From: Lentzea sp. NBRC 105346
GTDB lineage: Bacteria > Actinomycetota > Actinomycetes > Mycobacteriales > Pseudonocardiaceae
NCBI RefSeq assembly: GCF_030269605.1
Contig: NZ_BSTQ01000020.1
Coordinates: 124,001 to 188,000 of the forward strand
Direction: 5' to 3'
DNA: 64,000 bases
Of this stretch, positions 8,305-18,207 are shown one piece after another (the stretch's first letter is position 1; every line of letters begins with the position of its first letter). Made by a program: the position numbers and the translations under genes. The notes beneath the pieces are model-generated. The model was given only the letters and a program-made list of their open reading frames with translations. It had not been told where the DNA came from and made no database searches.

Positions 8305-9565
8305 GGGAGTCCGCGTCCGCCTGACCGCCCTGGCGGTCCTGGTCGTCGGCGTGGGCTTCGCCGTCGGCGGCACGGCGGCGGTCTTCCTGGTCCGTTCCCA
8401 ATTAACATCGATCGCTTCGACCGAAGCGTTGACCCGCGCTTCGTCGGCCGCGTCCTCCGGCGCGCTTCCCTCGTTCTCCCAAGAGGTTTCCCGCGACGGC
8501 ACCGTCCTCCGGTCGAGCCCGGACCTGACCGGCGTCCGTCTGCTGGCCCTCTGGCCGTCCAACGGCCCGGTGACCGGGACAACCCGTCTCCCCAACGGCG
8601 ACTACCACGCTGTCGCCGGTGTGTTGATCTCGGCGGATCGCGCGCTTTATTCGTCCGTTTCTCTGGAACACGTCGAGGAAGGCGCCGAAGCCACGACGTA
8701 CGCGTTGCTGAGCACCGTGCCCTTTCTGCTGGTCGCCGTGGCCGGCACGGCGTGGCTCCTGGTCGGCCGCGCCCTGCGCCCGGTCGAGTCGATCCGGGCC
8801 CAGGTAGCCGAGATCACCGCGTCGCAACTGGACCGCCGGGTGCCCGAACCTCCGTCGGGCGACGAGATAAGCCGCCTCGCCCACACCATGAACGAGATGC
8901 TCGGCCGCCTGGAACAGGCCCACGACCTGCAACGCCGCTTCGCCGCCGACGCCGCCCACGAACTCCGCACACCCCTGGCGGCCCTGCAGACCCGCCTCGA
9001 AGTCGGTCTCGCCCACCCGTCTGCGACGGACTGGGTGGCATTGGCTTCGGAGCTGCACCGCGAGAGCTCCCGCCTGACGTCGCTCGCGGAGGAACTCCTG
9101 GTACTCGCGCGTTCCGACGGCGCCGCCGCTGATCCCGAATGGGTCGATCTCGACGAGATCGTGCTCTCCGAGATCGAGGCGACCCGGTCCCGTGGTGCGG
9201 ACGTATCCCTGTCGCCGTTCTCCGCCGCGCGCCTGCGGGGGCATGCGTCCGAGCTGCGCCGGGTGGTGCGCAACCTGCTGGTGAACGCCGAGCGGCACGC
9301 CCGTTCACGGATCACCGTCGGGTTGGTCGCTGGTTCGGACTTCGCGGAACTCGTGGTGGCCGATGACGGGCCTGGGGTGCCTTTATCCGAGCGGGAGCTG
9401 GTGTTCGAGCGGTTTTATCGGCTGCAGCCCGCCCGCGATCGGGATTCCGGTGGCGCCGGGCTCGGGCTCGCCATAGTGCGCGAGGTCGTGGCACAGCACG
9501 GCGGCCGGGTGTGGCTGGCAGACGGTTCGAGCTTCCACGTCCGTCTGCCCATCGCCGACACATAG
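8294..9565 (+). CDS. Sensor histidine kinase (HAMP, HisKA, HATPase)
   Basis: A 423-residue membrane kinase. TM1 is near residues 8-30. A short extracytoplasmic sensor of about 110 residues follows, then TM2 (LLSTVPFLLVAVAGTAWLLV) and a HAMP linker with ALRPVESIRAQVAEI. The HisKA H-box is FAADAAHELRTPLAAL. The ATPase domain has the N box around LRRVVRNLLVNAERHA, G1 VVADDGPGVP and G2 GGAGLGLAIVREVV. The ATG at 8294 starts just before TM1. Its stop at 9563-9565 abuts, with no base between, the stop of the convergent lipoprotein gene. Confidence 0.93.
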   Translation: MAAKGVRVRLTALAVLVVGVGFAVGGTAAVFLVRSQLTSIASTEALTRASSAASSGALPSFSQEVSRDGTVLRSSPDLTGVRLLALWPSNGPVTGTTRLPNGDYHAVAGVLISADRALYSSVSLEHVEEGAEATTYALLSTVPFLLVAVAGTAWLLVGRALRPVESIRAQVAEITASQLDRRVPEPPSGDEISRLAHTMNEMLGRLEQAHDLQRRFAADAAHELRTPLAALQTRLEVGLAHPSATDWVALASELHRESSRLTSLAEELLVLARSDGAAADPEWVDLDEIVLSEIEATRSRGADVSLSPFSAARLRGHASELRRVVRNLLVNAERHARSRITVGLVAGSDFAELVVADDGPGVPLSERELVFERFYRLQPARDRDSGGAGLGLAIVREVVAQHGGRVWLADGSSFHVRLPIADT

Positions 9566-10234
9566 CTACTTCGCGAGCGCGGCGGCCGCAATGGGTGAAA
9601 CAACAGTGAGGCCCTTCTCCGCCTCGGCCCGTCCCTTTGCCGTCGCCACCTGCACACCGGCCACGAACGGGCCGCGAACCACGATCGCCCAGCACGTCCC
9701 GGCACCGCTCGCCTGCGACTCACACCACGCGATCTGACCATCCGTGCCGGCCGTCTTCGGCAGCGTGACCTCGCCGTTGACCGTCACTGTGGCCTTCTGC
9801 TCGGTCCACGTTTCGACGTAGGACCCGCAGGAGATCAGTTTGCGCAGATCATCGATGATTCCGTCGGGCTTGGCCACATCGAGATGCGTGACGCTCGCCC
9901 TGACCACGCTGCCTGCCATGTACCACTGTTTGCCGCTCTTCTTGGTGACAGATCTGTTGGCCGGGCTATCACCGCCGCAGGTCGTCGTCAGGACCTTGCC
10001 TCCGTCCTTGTTTTCCTTGAACGTCCCGTCGACAGCGTCGAACGCGTTGTCGGGGAGGATCGCTGCGTTGACCTTTTGCTCCACCTCGGCAGGGGTCAGC
10101 TTTGGGGGCGTGCTAGTTGTCGTAGTCGTTCTTGTGGTGGCGGTCGAGCTACTGCTCACGACGGGAGCCACTGTTCCATCCGAACAACCCGCAACCGCAA
10201 TAACAACCAACATTCCAAACAAAACACGCTTCAC
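9566..10234 (-). CDS. Putative sensor-like lipoprotein, function unknown
   Basis: A 222-residue lipoprotein. The GTG at 10234 gives a compact signal peptide, VKRVLFGMLVVIAVAGC, with lipobox VAGC. A Ser/Thr-rich linker follows (about 20-50), then a folded domain (about 55-220) with four well-spaced Cys (in TTCGGD, ISCGSY, IAWCES and AGTCWA) that could form two disulfides. The overall look resembles the extracellular PknH-type sensor fold, but I cannot assign it with certainty. The last residues, RAEAEKGLTVVSPIAAAA, recur almost unchanged in a relic at 21838-21892, which links this gene to the RHS toxin cassette between them. Confidence 0.7.
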   Translation of the reverse strand: MKRVLFGMLVVIAVAGCSDGTVAPVVSSSSTATTRTTTTTSTPPKLTPAEVEQKVNAAILPDNAFDAVDGTFKENKDGGKVLTTTCGGDSPANRSVTKKSGKQWYMAGSVVRASVTHLDVAKPDGIIDDLRKLISCGSYVETWTEQKATVTVNGEVTLPKTAGTDGQIAWCESQASGAGTCWAIVVRGPFVAGVQVATAKGRAEAEKGLTVVSPIAAAALAK

Positions 10235-10417
10235 CACGAACGCCAATCTACCGCCAATTCGATCAACATCCTTCAATCTCCAGCGCGCCAAGCAGCGCAA
10301 CTGCCCGCCTGACCGCTCGAAGTCACCATGATCACAGCCCACTGGCGGACTATGCGCTTAACAGGTCAAACTCACGACGAGCTTAATGGGTCCAGTTTTA
10401 TCGAGCAACCAAGCAGA

Positions 10418-10779
10418 TCAGCGGCCTCCAACATCATGCTTCGCAGACTCAAATCTGCCCCGCGCGAATACGATCATCGCTTCGAGCGCAGCAACCTCGA
10501 GCTCATAATCAACGTTTATGCACAGCGCGCCGGAGGGGTCATCATCCCGATGTGCGATGGCCACACTGGAACCACTCAACGCAACGAATTAAAGACCTTC
10601 AGCATCCACATCGACACACCGACTGAAGTAACTCGATACTCCACGCCCGAGAAGGTTATTACCTCGATTGCCGCACCGTCTCCTGTCACGTCAGCACCAC
10701 AACCGCTCCGCTCAACGATCGCCGCGCTTCGATGCCACCCAACAGAAGCGTGTCCACGCTCCTCCAGCTCGGCCTCTAT
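10418..10779 (-). pseudogene. Possible decayed coding relic in the 621-base gap 10235-10855
   Basis: The gap between the lipoprotein and the immunity gene has no intact gene and lower G+C than its surroundings. On the minus strand, an open stretch at 10779-10576 reads IEAELEERGHASVGWHRSAA and on to VEYRVTSVGVSMWMLKVF. A shifted frame, about 10590-10418, continues with CINVDYELEVAALEAMIVFA. The two read like halves of one small protein broken by a frameshift. In this position, downstream of a polymorphic toxin, a dead immunity gene is the natural guess, but no family is recognised. A plus-strand frame (10328-10813) looks less protein-like. Confidence 0.25.
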
Positions 10780-10820
10780 CTACCGCGCGGATCGTGTTCG
10801 GATTCGTGAGTAGAGTAAGT

Positions 10821-10848
10821 AAGGGCGCTTCTCATGAGAAACGCCCTT
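10821..10848 (-). terminator. Hairpin terminator downstream of the toxin-immunity operon
   Basis: AAGGGCG (10821-10827) pairs with CGCCCTT (10842-10848). After one mismatch, TTCTC pairs with GAGAA, leaving a very tight loop. It lies 7 bases beyond the immunity gene stop. There is no strong U tract on the minus strand. Confidence 0.6.
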
Positions 10849-10855
10849 AATCCAA

Positions 10856-11359
10856 CTATTTAGGCCATGGCGTGACCCCCTCTTCCGCATACAGGCACTC
10901 GAGCCTCCGGTGAGCCCGGACCGCGAACTCGATGCCGTCCCGCGGAGTATCGCCTAACCTCCAAACCAACCCCGACGCATAGGCGACCAAGGCGCCCGAG
11001 CTGCCCAAGTACACATGGGAATAGCTAAGCCACCAGCCGACTGGGAACAATTCCTCGCCCAGCACGGCTCCGATTCTTTGCGCCTCGTCGACGTGCCTTG
11101 AGCCCACACCAATTGGGTCAATCAACAGCGGCTCGCTGTTGACAAAGTTCACCCCCTGCTCATTGAGCGGATCAATGCGCAGGTCTAGCACATTGGTCAG
11201 CAGCTCCATCGCGAGCGGAGTTGCCCGGTATCCCACTTTCGTCAAACGCGAAAGAGTGCCCACTATGTCCGCCGTGCGACCGGGATACCAACCAGACGCG
11301 ACCAAAGCCTTCAGCACGTCCGGATGTGACGATTCGAGATTCAGCTCACCCGACGACAT
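10856..11359 (-). CDS. SUKH-3-type immunity protein
   Basis: A 167-residue cytoplasmic protein with features of the SUKH-3 superfamily: an N-terminal LVASGWYPGR segment, a middle hydrophobic helix around TPLAMELLTNVLDL, and the late block LGEELFPVGWW followed by VYLGSSGALVAY. SUKH-3 proteins are the established immunity partners of YwqJ-type deaminase toxins, and such a domain ends the overlapping upstream gene. The ATG at 11359 overlaps the toxin stop by 14 bases, which favours coupled translation so that immunity is made with the toxin. It should bind and block the deaminase tip in the producing cell. Confidence 0.85.
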   Translation of the reverse strand: MSSGELNLESSHPDVLKALVASGWYPGRTADIVGTLSRLTKVGYRATPLAMELLTNVLDLRIDPLNEQGVNFVNSEPLLIDPIGVGSRHVDEAQRIGAVLGEELFPVGWWLSYSHVYLGSSGALVAYASGLVWRLGDTPRDGIEFAVRAHRRLECLYAEEGVTPWPK

Positions 11360-14300
11360 TGATGAACAACCCTCTCAGCGTGCGACTACATGCTCCGCAG
11401 GGCCGGGCCAGACTGCCATGAGCCCCCTTGGCGGTATCACTCACATGAACCACGGTCATCGAACCACCTCGGATCGCGTCTGGTCCCTCTGCGGCATAGG
11501 CCTTCGCAAGGCACTGCATCTCCGCGCAACCCAGGTGAGGATGGTCGAACGACGCGAGTTCGTCGGCCATTCCGTCCGGGATGCTCGTCCGGGACTTGTT
11601 GTGCGCACGATATCTCTCGCCGGAAGGTGATGTGTACTCTGCGGCGAAGTCGCCGCCCTCGATCTCCGCACGGTCGGCCTCAGCGAGCAGTTCGTCGGAC
11701 GGTCCGCAGTTGTGAACAAGGACCTCCGAGTCGCCGATCTCCACGTGGTAAGTGTGTACTCCGGCGATGGTCAGGTCGTAAACCGGCTGAACCTGGGCGT
11801 AGTGCTCAATATCAGAAACGAACGCGGGCTTGCCGTCAGCCGAGCGCAGCTGTTCCCCAGGTTTGATCGATCCGATAGCAGCGAACCGACCTTGCGACTT
11901 GACCCATACCGGGTGCCATGACGTGGCCTCGACTGAATCTCCGCCCACGGTCAGTCGCGTCATCGTGCCTTCGATGTGCACGATCGTGCCCACCACCGCA
12001 CGATCAGACGTCTCACCGGTCTTGGGATCGGTGGCTTTGACCTTGTCGCCGATCTTTATCGCTGAGATCGGCTTACTCGAACCATCGGCCATCAACACAC
12101 GCGTGGCACCGACGAAGCTGTGCAGCTCGGGACAGCCCCCACCGCCACGACGACGGAGTTTCTCCATCGCCTTGGTGGCGATCTCCTCAGCTCGCGCGGC
12201 GATCTTCGCGACTTTGCGCAGCAACGACTGCGCCCGGTCGATCACCTTCGCCATCGACGCAACAGCCTTCACGGCCTTATAGCCAGCTTCGAGAACCTTG
12301 CCGACCTTGCCCCACGGCACCAGGTTCATCACCAGCCCACCACAGGCCATGATGTCGCCCTTGGTGAAGCAATCCATGATGTCGTTGAACCCGGAGATGT
12401 CCTTCAAGAGGTCCCAGGCGACCTCCTTGATGATGTCCCACTTCGTCTTGTGGGCATTCAAAAGCGCCTGCTGATACTCCTCCCAACTAACCCCCTCCGC
12501 GGCCAACCCCTCTCGGAGGGCGTTGTCCTTCGCCGCCTGCTGCTGTTGAAGCTCCTTCGCCAGCTTCGAACCAGGCCACTGCCCCTCATTGATGTCCCAC
12601 TGCTGCGTACCAGGCTTCGCGTTGTTGAAACCGCACTTGACCCCGTCCGGACCACAGTTGGAGTACAGACCCGTGGGGTCCGAGAACGTCACTGGGCTGT
12701 TGTTGCTGTACGCGTACCCGTTCATCTGCTGCGGATCGTTGTTGTCCACGATCGGATCCGCCGACAAGAACCGGCCTATGGAAGCGTCATACAACCGCGC
12801 ACCAACACGAGTCAGACCCGACTCCTCATTGGTGCCACCGACAAAGCCCTTGCGATCCGGCCACTCGGAAGGCGCCGGACCACGCAGCGCACCGAACGGC
12901 GTCTGCCGACGCGTCAACGCCTGCAGATTGCCCGCCGTCACCGACACGATGTTCGTTCCCTGGTGATCACTCACCAACCACTTCAGACCGCTCACACTGT
13001 TGCGAAGAGCAACGGTCTGCCCGGCGTGCGAGTAGTACCGCGTCCACGTCGGCGTCGACGTACCCGCGGCGAGGTGGATCTCCTCACCGAACACGTACAA
13101 CGTCGTGCCCGAAGGCTCACGCGCGATCAGACGCGAACCATCCGCGTCGTAGAGGTATGTGGAAGCCTTGCCGTCGGCGTTGGTCACCTTCGACACGTGG
13201 CCCTCGACGTCGTAGTCCAGCTTCTGGTCGTTGCCGGAGATCTTGCGCAACGTCGTGTTGCCGGACTTGTCGTAGTCGAACGTGTCCTGCGACGTGCCGT
13301 TCGGGCCCGCCGTGTCGACCTGCCGGACCGTGTGCGGCTGGGCCGCGCCGGGAGCCGGGTAGGTGAAGGTGTTCGTCGTGTCGCCGGCCGTTGTGTGCTG
13401 GGTCTGGGTCTTGCGGTTGCCGGTGACGTCGAACGTCCACGACATCCAGTAGGGGGCCGGGCCACCCAACGCCGTCACCGAACGCGCCGCACCACAATCA
13501 CCTGACGACGGCGTCCACGCCTCCGACAGACGACGCAGGTAGTCATAGGAGAAGCACTGGATGTCCTGCTGGCCGCCCTGCGGGATATCAGCGACCTTGA
13601 GGATGTTGCCTGCCGCGTCGTAGGAGTAGTTGCGGTCCGAGATATCGGCACCGGTGGTCGTTTCCGGATGGACGATCGTCCGGCTCAGCCTGCGCGTCCC
13701 TGTTTCGTACACATTGGTTACTTCCAGATTGCTCGTGCTCGTCGCGTGGTCGAACTGCAGCAAGCTGATCTCGCCATACTCCGTGTACTCGGTCGCGGAG
13801 ACGTACACGTCCTTGCCCGTGAGCGTGGTCGGCAGACCCAGCTTGTTGTACTGGGAGATGACCGTCTCCGTCGGGACGATCGTGTTGCCGCCGGACCTGA
13901 CGGGCACGTACGTGATGTCGTTGATCTTGCCGGTGTACCTGTACTTGTTGACGATCTCGTAGCTCGTGCCGAGCACGCCTTCGGTCGTCGGGATCGTGAC
14001 CTTCTCGCCCTTGGGACGACCCGCGGCGTCATACCCGGTCACTTTCCGCACGTACGCCTGGCCGTCGACCCACCTGCGGGACAGCGTCAGGAGACCACGC
14101 CCGTTCAGAGCACCGTTCGCGTCGATCGACGTGTCGTACTCCCACTCGGCGAGCTTGGTGCCTGTGTCCGACCCGTCGAACATCGCCTTCTTGCGGCCGA
14201 GCTCGTCGTACGTGTACGCGAGGGTGCGGCCCCGGCCGTCCGTCGATGTGCGGATCATTCCGGCCGGGTAGTAGGCCGTCGTGCTGTGTCCGGCGTCCGG

Positions 14301-17300
14301 GTCGTCCGTGCTGACCTTCCGGCCGCGCAGGTCGTAGCCGTACTTCCAGATGTTGCCGGCGGGGTCGGTCACCGTCTCGAGCTGACCGGCCGGCGTGTAC
14401 GAGTACTTCGTCGTGTCGAACGCGCTGCCCAGCCCCGCGTGGTACTGCCGCTTCTCGACCGTGCGGCCCTGCGCGTTGTTGATGACGGTTGTCGCGGGAG
14501 AGCCGGCAGGAGGCGTGATGTGGACCCTGTCACCGCCATAGCGGGTCGACGTGCGCCACTGCTCCTGGTCGAACTTCCTGTAGATCGACTCCTTGGGCCT
14601 GCCCATGTCGTCGAACTCGGTGAGCGTCACGTTGGGTACTTCGACGTCGATCGCACCGGCCAGCGTCCCGCCGGGTGCCTCGTTGTTCCAGAAGGCGCCA
14701 CGTTGCTTGAAGACCAAGCCTCGCGTGTCGTAGAAGGTGTCGGAGATCAGCCGGCCCCCCTCCAACCCCGGCGACAAGGTCTGCGTTTGGCGCTCTCGCA
14801 TGAGACCGTCGTACAGCGTGTAGGACGACAGGTACGTCGCGTCGTCCTGCAACTGCTTCGCCTCGACAACGCTGGGCTTGTCGGTGTTGTAGGTGTAGAC
14901 GAACTCTGCGTCCGGCTTCGAGGTCTCCTTGGGGTGGCCAGGGGTCCATGCCCTGACGAGTCGGCCAAGCGCGTCGTACTCGAGGTCCGCACGCCGTCCG
15001 TTCGCGTCGACCGACGCGATCGAGGCACCCCAAGCCGGCTCGACGAAGCCCCTGCTGACGTGGTTCAACGCGTTCGTACTGGTGATCTGCTTCAGCGGCC
15101 CGAACGCAGGGGTGTACTCGGTAGTCGTCTTGCTGCCGTTGGAGTCCACGACCTCCTTGGGCCTGCCGTAGTCGTCGAACGTCGAGGTCGACGCGGTGAT
15201 GAAGTGCTGGCCGGAGCCGTCCCACGAGTCGAGGACCTCCGCCTTGGTGATGTCGCCCTTCACCGGAGCAGCACCGAAGGCCTGCCCGTCGAACGAGGAC
15301 TTCGCGAGCGAGAGAATCGTGGTCGGCGACGAGAACACCCAGCACGAGCCCTTGACCGTCTCCACCTGCGATGCGTATGTCAGCATCCAGGCGGCGTCGT
15401 TACGCGCGAACGAGCTGCGCGTGCACGTTTCATCGCCGGTCACCGCGACGTCGCCCTGGTCCTCGGTCGACGTCGCGATGCCGAACTCGTTGAACCTCTT
15501 CACGACTTTGGTCCGGCGCCACTGACCGTCCTCCAGCAGCGTGCGGCCGCGGACCGCCTCGATGCCACTGAGCATGGCCTGCTCACCGTCGGCGCCGGTC
15601 GCCGTCGGCGATGGGCTCACCCACGGGTCGTTGACCGAGGCCGACACCAGCTTGCCGCCCTCGTACTGCCGCGTCTCCCGGACGAAGCCCTGCCATCTGG
15701 GCTTGTCCTGGACCACTTCGCCCTCGCTGTTGGACACCGACACGTCGCGGGTCCCGTTCGGCATCTTGTCGCCGTGCATGCCGCGCAGGTAAAGCGTCTC
15801 GCTCACGGACTGCGGACCAGACGGGTCACCACGGACCGTGCGGACCGTGCCGTAACCGCGCCACTGCGACCAGGTCCTGCGCTCCGGCTCGGCGAAGTCG
15901 TTCTCGTCGAAGTGCCATGCCGGGGCATCCAGGTAGTCGTAGTGGGTCTTGATCAGTGCTGATGCACCCGTGCGGTCGTCGTCGGTGACGTCCGTGACGA
16001 TGTATTTGTGGAAGTAGTCCAGGACCGGGTCCTTGTCACCGTCCGGCGTCCACCAGGTCGGATAGCACCGCAGGTTGTTGGCCTCGAGCGCGGATGGGGA
16101 CGGCATGCGGGAACCTGGAACACAATCCGGCTCGCTGTACTTGATCTCCGTGAGACCGCCGGTTTCGTTGATCACGCGGGTGACCCGATAGCGGGTCAAC
16201 GGCAAGCGGCCGTCGGGCTCCCGCGGGTCTACTCGATTGCCCTTGGCTTCCCGGTGGAACGTGGTCGCCGGAAGGGTGATCGTGCCGCCAACATGTCCTG
16301 TATGGACAATCGATGTCAGGTTCAGCGCGGGCGACGTTCCGTCACCAGTACCCGGGAAGTCCTGGGTCAGGGCCCACGAGTCGACGTCGTTGAAACCACC
16401 GCTGCCGTCGCCGACCTGCGTCTTGATCTTCGTCAGCCGCTTCGTGGTGAAGAACGTCGGCGTCATGCGCAACGTGCACTGCTCGCCGGCCTTGCAGATC
16501 TGGTCGGCGGGCACGTCCGGCCACGCCCAGGCCGTGGAGGGGTTCAGTTGGTCGGGCTGACACGTGATCGCGCCGCTCGGGAAGCAGCGTTCCGCGGTCT
16601 CGAACACGACACGCGCACCGGCCGAGCCGTAGATGTTGTCGCCACGCAGGCCGTATTCGATCCGGTCCAGGTAACCGCCACGGACGTACTCGGTCCCCTT
16701 CGCGGCATCCGCGTTGCGGCCGTAGAAGTTCTTCTCCGCCTGGTAGTAGTACGACGTGACGTTGCCGTGCGGGTCGATCGAGTAGTCGACGTTCCAGCGA
16801 TACGCCTGCTGGCACCAGGACGCATCGAACGTGCTCTGGTTACACGGCTCGCCGCCGTTGTTGCCGAACACCGGCTGGGTCCACGCGGACGCCGTCTCGG
16901 GCTTTCCTGAACTCCAGCCGGGCAACCTGTTCAGACCGAGGAAGTACTGGGTGCCGTCGGTCGTGGTGACCTTCCAGAACTCGCCGTCGTTGTCACCGTT
17001 CGTGGCACCGGTGAAGCGCTCGATGCGAGCGCTGTCGTCGTTCTTGGGACGCCACGCCCCGGTGTCCTTGTCCTTCACCAACTCACCGGAGACACCGGCC
17101 AGGCTGATCGTCGCGTTGTCCGTCGCCCAGCACTGATCACCGGTCTTGGTCTGGCCGTTGTTGCCGCCCAGGTCCAGGCCGCACGGCTTGTACCGCCGCT
17201 CGATGAAGCCGCCAGGCGCCAAGTCCCAGCCATCACCCACGATGGAGGCCTGGTTGTTGGTCGCCGAGATACGCCCGTCGAGACTCTGCGCCGAGTAGCC

Positions 17301-18161
17301 CAGCGACACCGTCGGCGTCCCGCCACCGATCGCCGGCGGCATCCGCAACGGATAGCCGAACGTGAAGTCACCCGACCCGGTTCCGGCGGTCCACGAGCCC
17401 GCAGCGGCGAGTGACGTGGCGGCGAAGGAACCGTTGCCGCTCGACGGAGCCGCGGCAGCAGCCAGGACGAGCTGGCCGGACTCACCGCTCTCCGCCTTGC
17501 TCACGCCAGCAGGAGCCATCGTCATGTCGCCGGAGACGGTGCGCGCCTTCGGGTCGTTCTTCCCGTCCGCCAGAGGTGTAGCGCGACGGCATTCCGACTT
17601 GTCGGGAGTAGTGAGGGCACACGCCGGGAGCGCCACCAGCTTGAGTCGCGACGCGTAGTCACCGCCGAAGGCAGGCGCGAAGGACCCATAATCCACATCC
17701 AGCCGCAGCGGCACGGACGCGGCGCCATCCACGTTCGAGACAGTGAACACGAAGCCGTTGAGCCCCAACGCCTTCGCTTCGTTCTGCCCCTTCACCTTCA
17801 CCCGAACCTTGCCGGGCTTCGCCGCCGCGGTGGCAACATCCGCCTTGCGGCTTACCTTCACCGGGCCGGCCTTCGCCTGCGCCTTCTGCTGAGCACCCGC
17901 CAGGTCGACGTCGTTCTGCGTCTCGGCGGGCCACGCGGGCGGATCGAGCTTTTTGATCACCGCCTTTGCTGCCGGATCCTCGGGCAGTGGGCGCACTGGG
18001 ACCGGGCTGGTCGGAACCGACTTCTCCTTCTGCAACTCCGGCCGTTGCCGACCCGAGCCGTTGACCGGCGCGGCCGCCGCGCTCTGCCCCCAGGCGAACA
18101 GCGTCAGCACGATGCCGAGCGCGATGATCCTTCTGGACGCGGGCCTTCCACCGCTGCTCAC
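11346..18161 (-). CDS. RHS-repeat polymorphic toxin with Hint pre-toxin domain and YwqJ-like deaminase tip
   Basis: A 2271-residue secreted toxin. The N-terminal hydrophobic segment (IIALGIVLTLFAWG) acts as a signal. Residues about 250-350 have the SpvB-like beta-propeller start, and hundreds of residues of YD/RHS repeats follow (for example YTPAGQLETVTDPAGN). The RHS core lies near 1770-1805 (GARLYDASIGRFLSADP). A Hint domain runs from Cys2010 (CPELHSFVGATRV) to VHN-Cys2152. It is known in this toxin class to cut itself and release the tip. Residues 2152-2271 are a nucleic-acid deaminase fold with Cys2212-Ala-Glu2214 and Pro-Cys2255-x-x-Cys2258, the zinc and catalytic motifs of the YwqJ group. 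The GTG at 18161 follows AGGGGG. The gene lies 46 bases after the LamG gene and overlaps the SUKH-3 immunity gene. Confidence 0.93.
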   Translation of the reverse strand: MSSGGRPASRRIIALGIVLTLFAWGQSAAAAPVNGSGRQRPELQKEKSVPTSPVPVRPLPEDPAAKAVIKKLDPPAWPAETQNDVDLAGAQQKAQAKAGPVKVSRKADVATAAAKPGKVRVKVKGQNEAKALGLNGFVFTVSNVDGAASVPLRLDVDYGSFAPAFGGDYASRLKLVALPACALTTPDKSECRRATPLADGKNDPKARTVSGDMTMAPAGVSKAESGESGQLVLAAAAAPSSGNGSFAATSLAAAGSWTAGTGSGDFTFGYPLRMPPAIGGGTPTVSLGYSAQSLDGRISATNNQASIVGDGWDLAPGGFIERRYKPCGLDLGGNNGQTKTGDQCWATDNATISLAGVSGELVKDKDTGAWRPKNDDSARIERFTGATNGDNDGEFWKVTTTDGTQYFLGLNRLPGWSSGKPETASAWTQPVFGNNGGEPCNQSTFDASWCQQAYRWNVDYSIDPHGNVTSYYYQAEKNFYGRNADAAKGTEYVRGGYLDRIEYGLRGDNIYGSAGARVVFETAERCFPSGAITCQPDQLNPSTAWAWPDVPADQICKAGEQCTLRMTPTFFTTKRLTKIKTQVGDGSGGFNDVDSWALTQDFPGTGDGTSPALNLTSIVHTGHVGGTITLPATTFHREAKGNRVDPREPDGRLPLTRYRVTRVINETGGLTEIKYSEPDCVPGSRMPSPSALEANNLRCYPTWWTPDGDKDPVLDYFHKYIVTDVTDDDRTGASALIKTHYDYLDAPAWHFDENDFAEPERRTWSQWRGYGTVRTVRGDPSGPQSVSETLYLRGMHGDKMPNGTRDVSVSNSEGEVVQDKPRWQGFVRETRQYEGGKLVSASVNDPWVSPSPTATGADGEQAMLSGIEAVRGRTLLEDGQWRRTKVVKRFNEFGIATSTEDQGDVAVTGDETCTRSSFARNDAAWMLTYASQVETVKGSCWVFSSPTTILSLAKSSFDGQAFGAAPVKGDITKAEVLDSWDGSGQHFITASTSTFDDYGRPKEVVDSNGSKTTTEYTPAFGPLKQITSTNALNHVSRGFVEPAWGASIASVDANGRRADLEYDALGRLVRAWTPGHPKETSKPDAEFVYTYNTDKPSVVEAKQLQDDATYLSSYTLYDGLMRERQTQTLSPGLEGGRLISDTFYDTRGLVFKQRGAFWNNEAPGGTLAGAIDVEVPNVTLTEFDDMGRPKESIYRKFDQEQWRTSTRYGGDRVHITPPAGSPATTVINNAQGRTVEKRQYHAGLGSAFDTTKYSYTPAGQLETVTDPAGNIWKYGYDLRGRKVSTDDPDAGHSTTAYYPAGMIRTSTDGRGRTLAYTYDELGRKKAMFDGSDTGTKLAEWEYDTSIDANGALNGRGLLTLSRRWVDGQAYVRKVTGYDAAGRPKGEKVTIPTTEGVLGTSYEIVNKYRYTGKINDITYVPVRSGGNTIVPTETVISQYNKLGLPTTLTGKDVYVSATEYTEYGEISLLQFDHATSTSNLEVTNVYETGTRRLSRTIVHPETTTGADISDRNYSYDAAGNILKVADIPQGGQQDIQCFSYDYLRRLSEAWTPSSGDCGAARSVTALGGPAPYWMSWTFDVTGNRKTQTQHTTAGDTTNTFTYPAPGAAQPHTVRQVDTAGPNGTSQDTFDYDKSGNTTLRKISGNDQKLDYDVEGHVSKVTNADGKASTYLYDADGSRLIAREPSGTTLYVFGEEIHLAAGTSTPTWTRYYSHAGQTVALRNSVSGLKWLVSDHQGTNIVSVTAGNLQALTRRQTPFGALRGPAPSEWPDRKGFVGGTNEESGLTRVGARLYDASIGRFLSADPIVDNNDPQQMNGYAYSNNSPVTFSDPTGLYSNCGPDGVKCGFNNAKPGTQQWDINEGQWPGSKLAKELQQQQAAKDNALREGLAAEGVSWEEYQQALLNAHKTKWDIIKEVAWDLLKDISGFNDIMDCFTKGDIMACGGLVMNLVPWGKVGKVLEAGYKAVKAVASMAKVIDRAQSLLRKVAKIAARAEEIATKAMEKLRRRGGGGCPELHSFVGATRVLMADGSSKPISAIKIGDKVKATDPKTGETSDRAVVGTIVHIEGTMTRLTVGGDSVEATSWHPVWVKSQGRFAAIGSIKPGEQLRSADGKPAFVSDIEHYAQVQPVYDLTIAGVHTYHVEIGDSEVLVHNCGPSDELLAEADRAEIEGGDFAAEYTSPSGERYRAHNKSRTSIPDGMADELASFDHPHLGCAEMQCLAKAYAAEGPDAIRGGSMTVVHVSDTAKGAHGSLARPCGACSRTLRGLFINVVG

Positions 18162-18207
18162 TACAACCCCCTGCTAAAGAAAGAAAGAAATGGAAGAAAC
18201 CGCTCGA

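Noticed and set aside
10328..10813. 161-codon plus-strand frame in the lipoprotein/immunity gap
   Set aside because: No ribosome site and no motif. Minus-strand frames look more protein-like, so a relic is preferred.
11706..12100. Intein in the RHS gene
   Set aside because: The Hint domain is followed only by the toxin tip and has no C-terminal extein splice context, so it is a pre-toxin protease rather than an intein.
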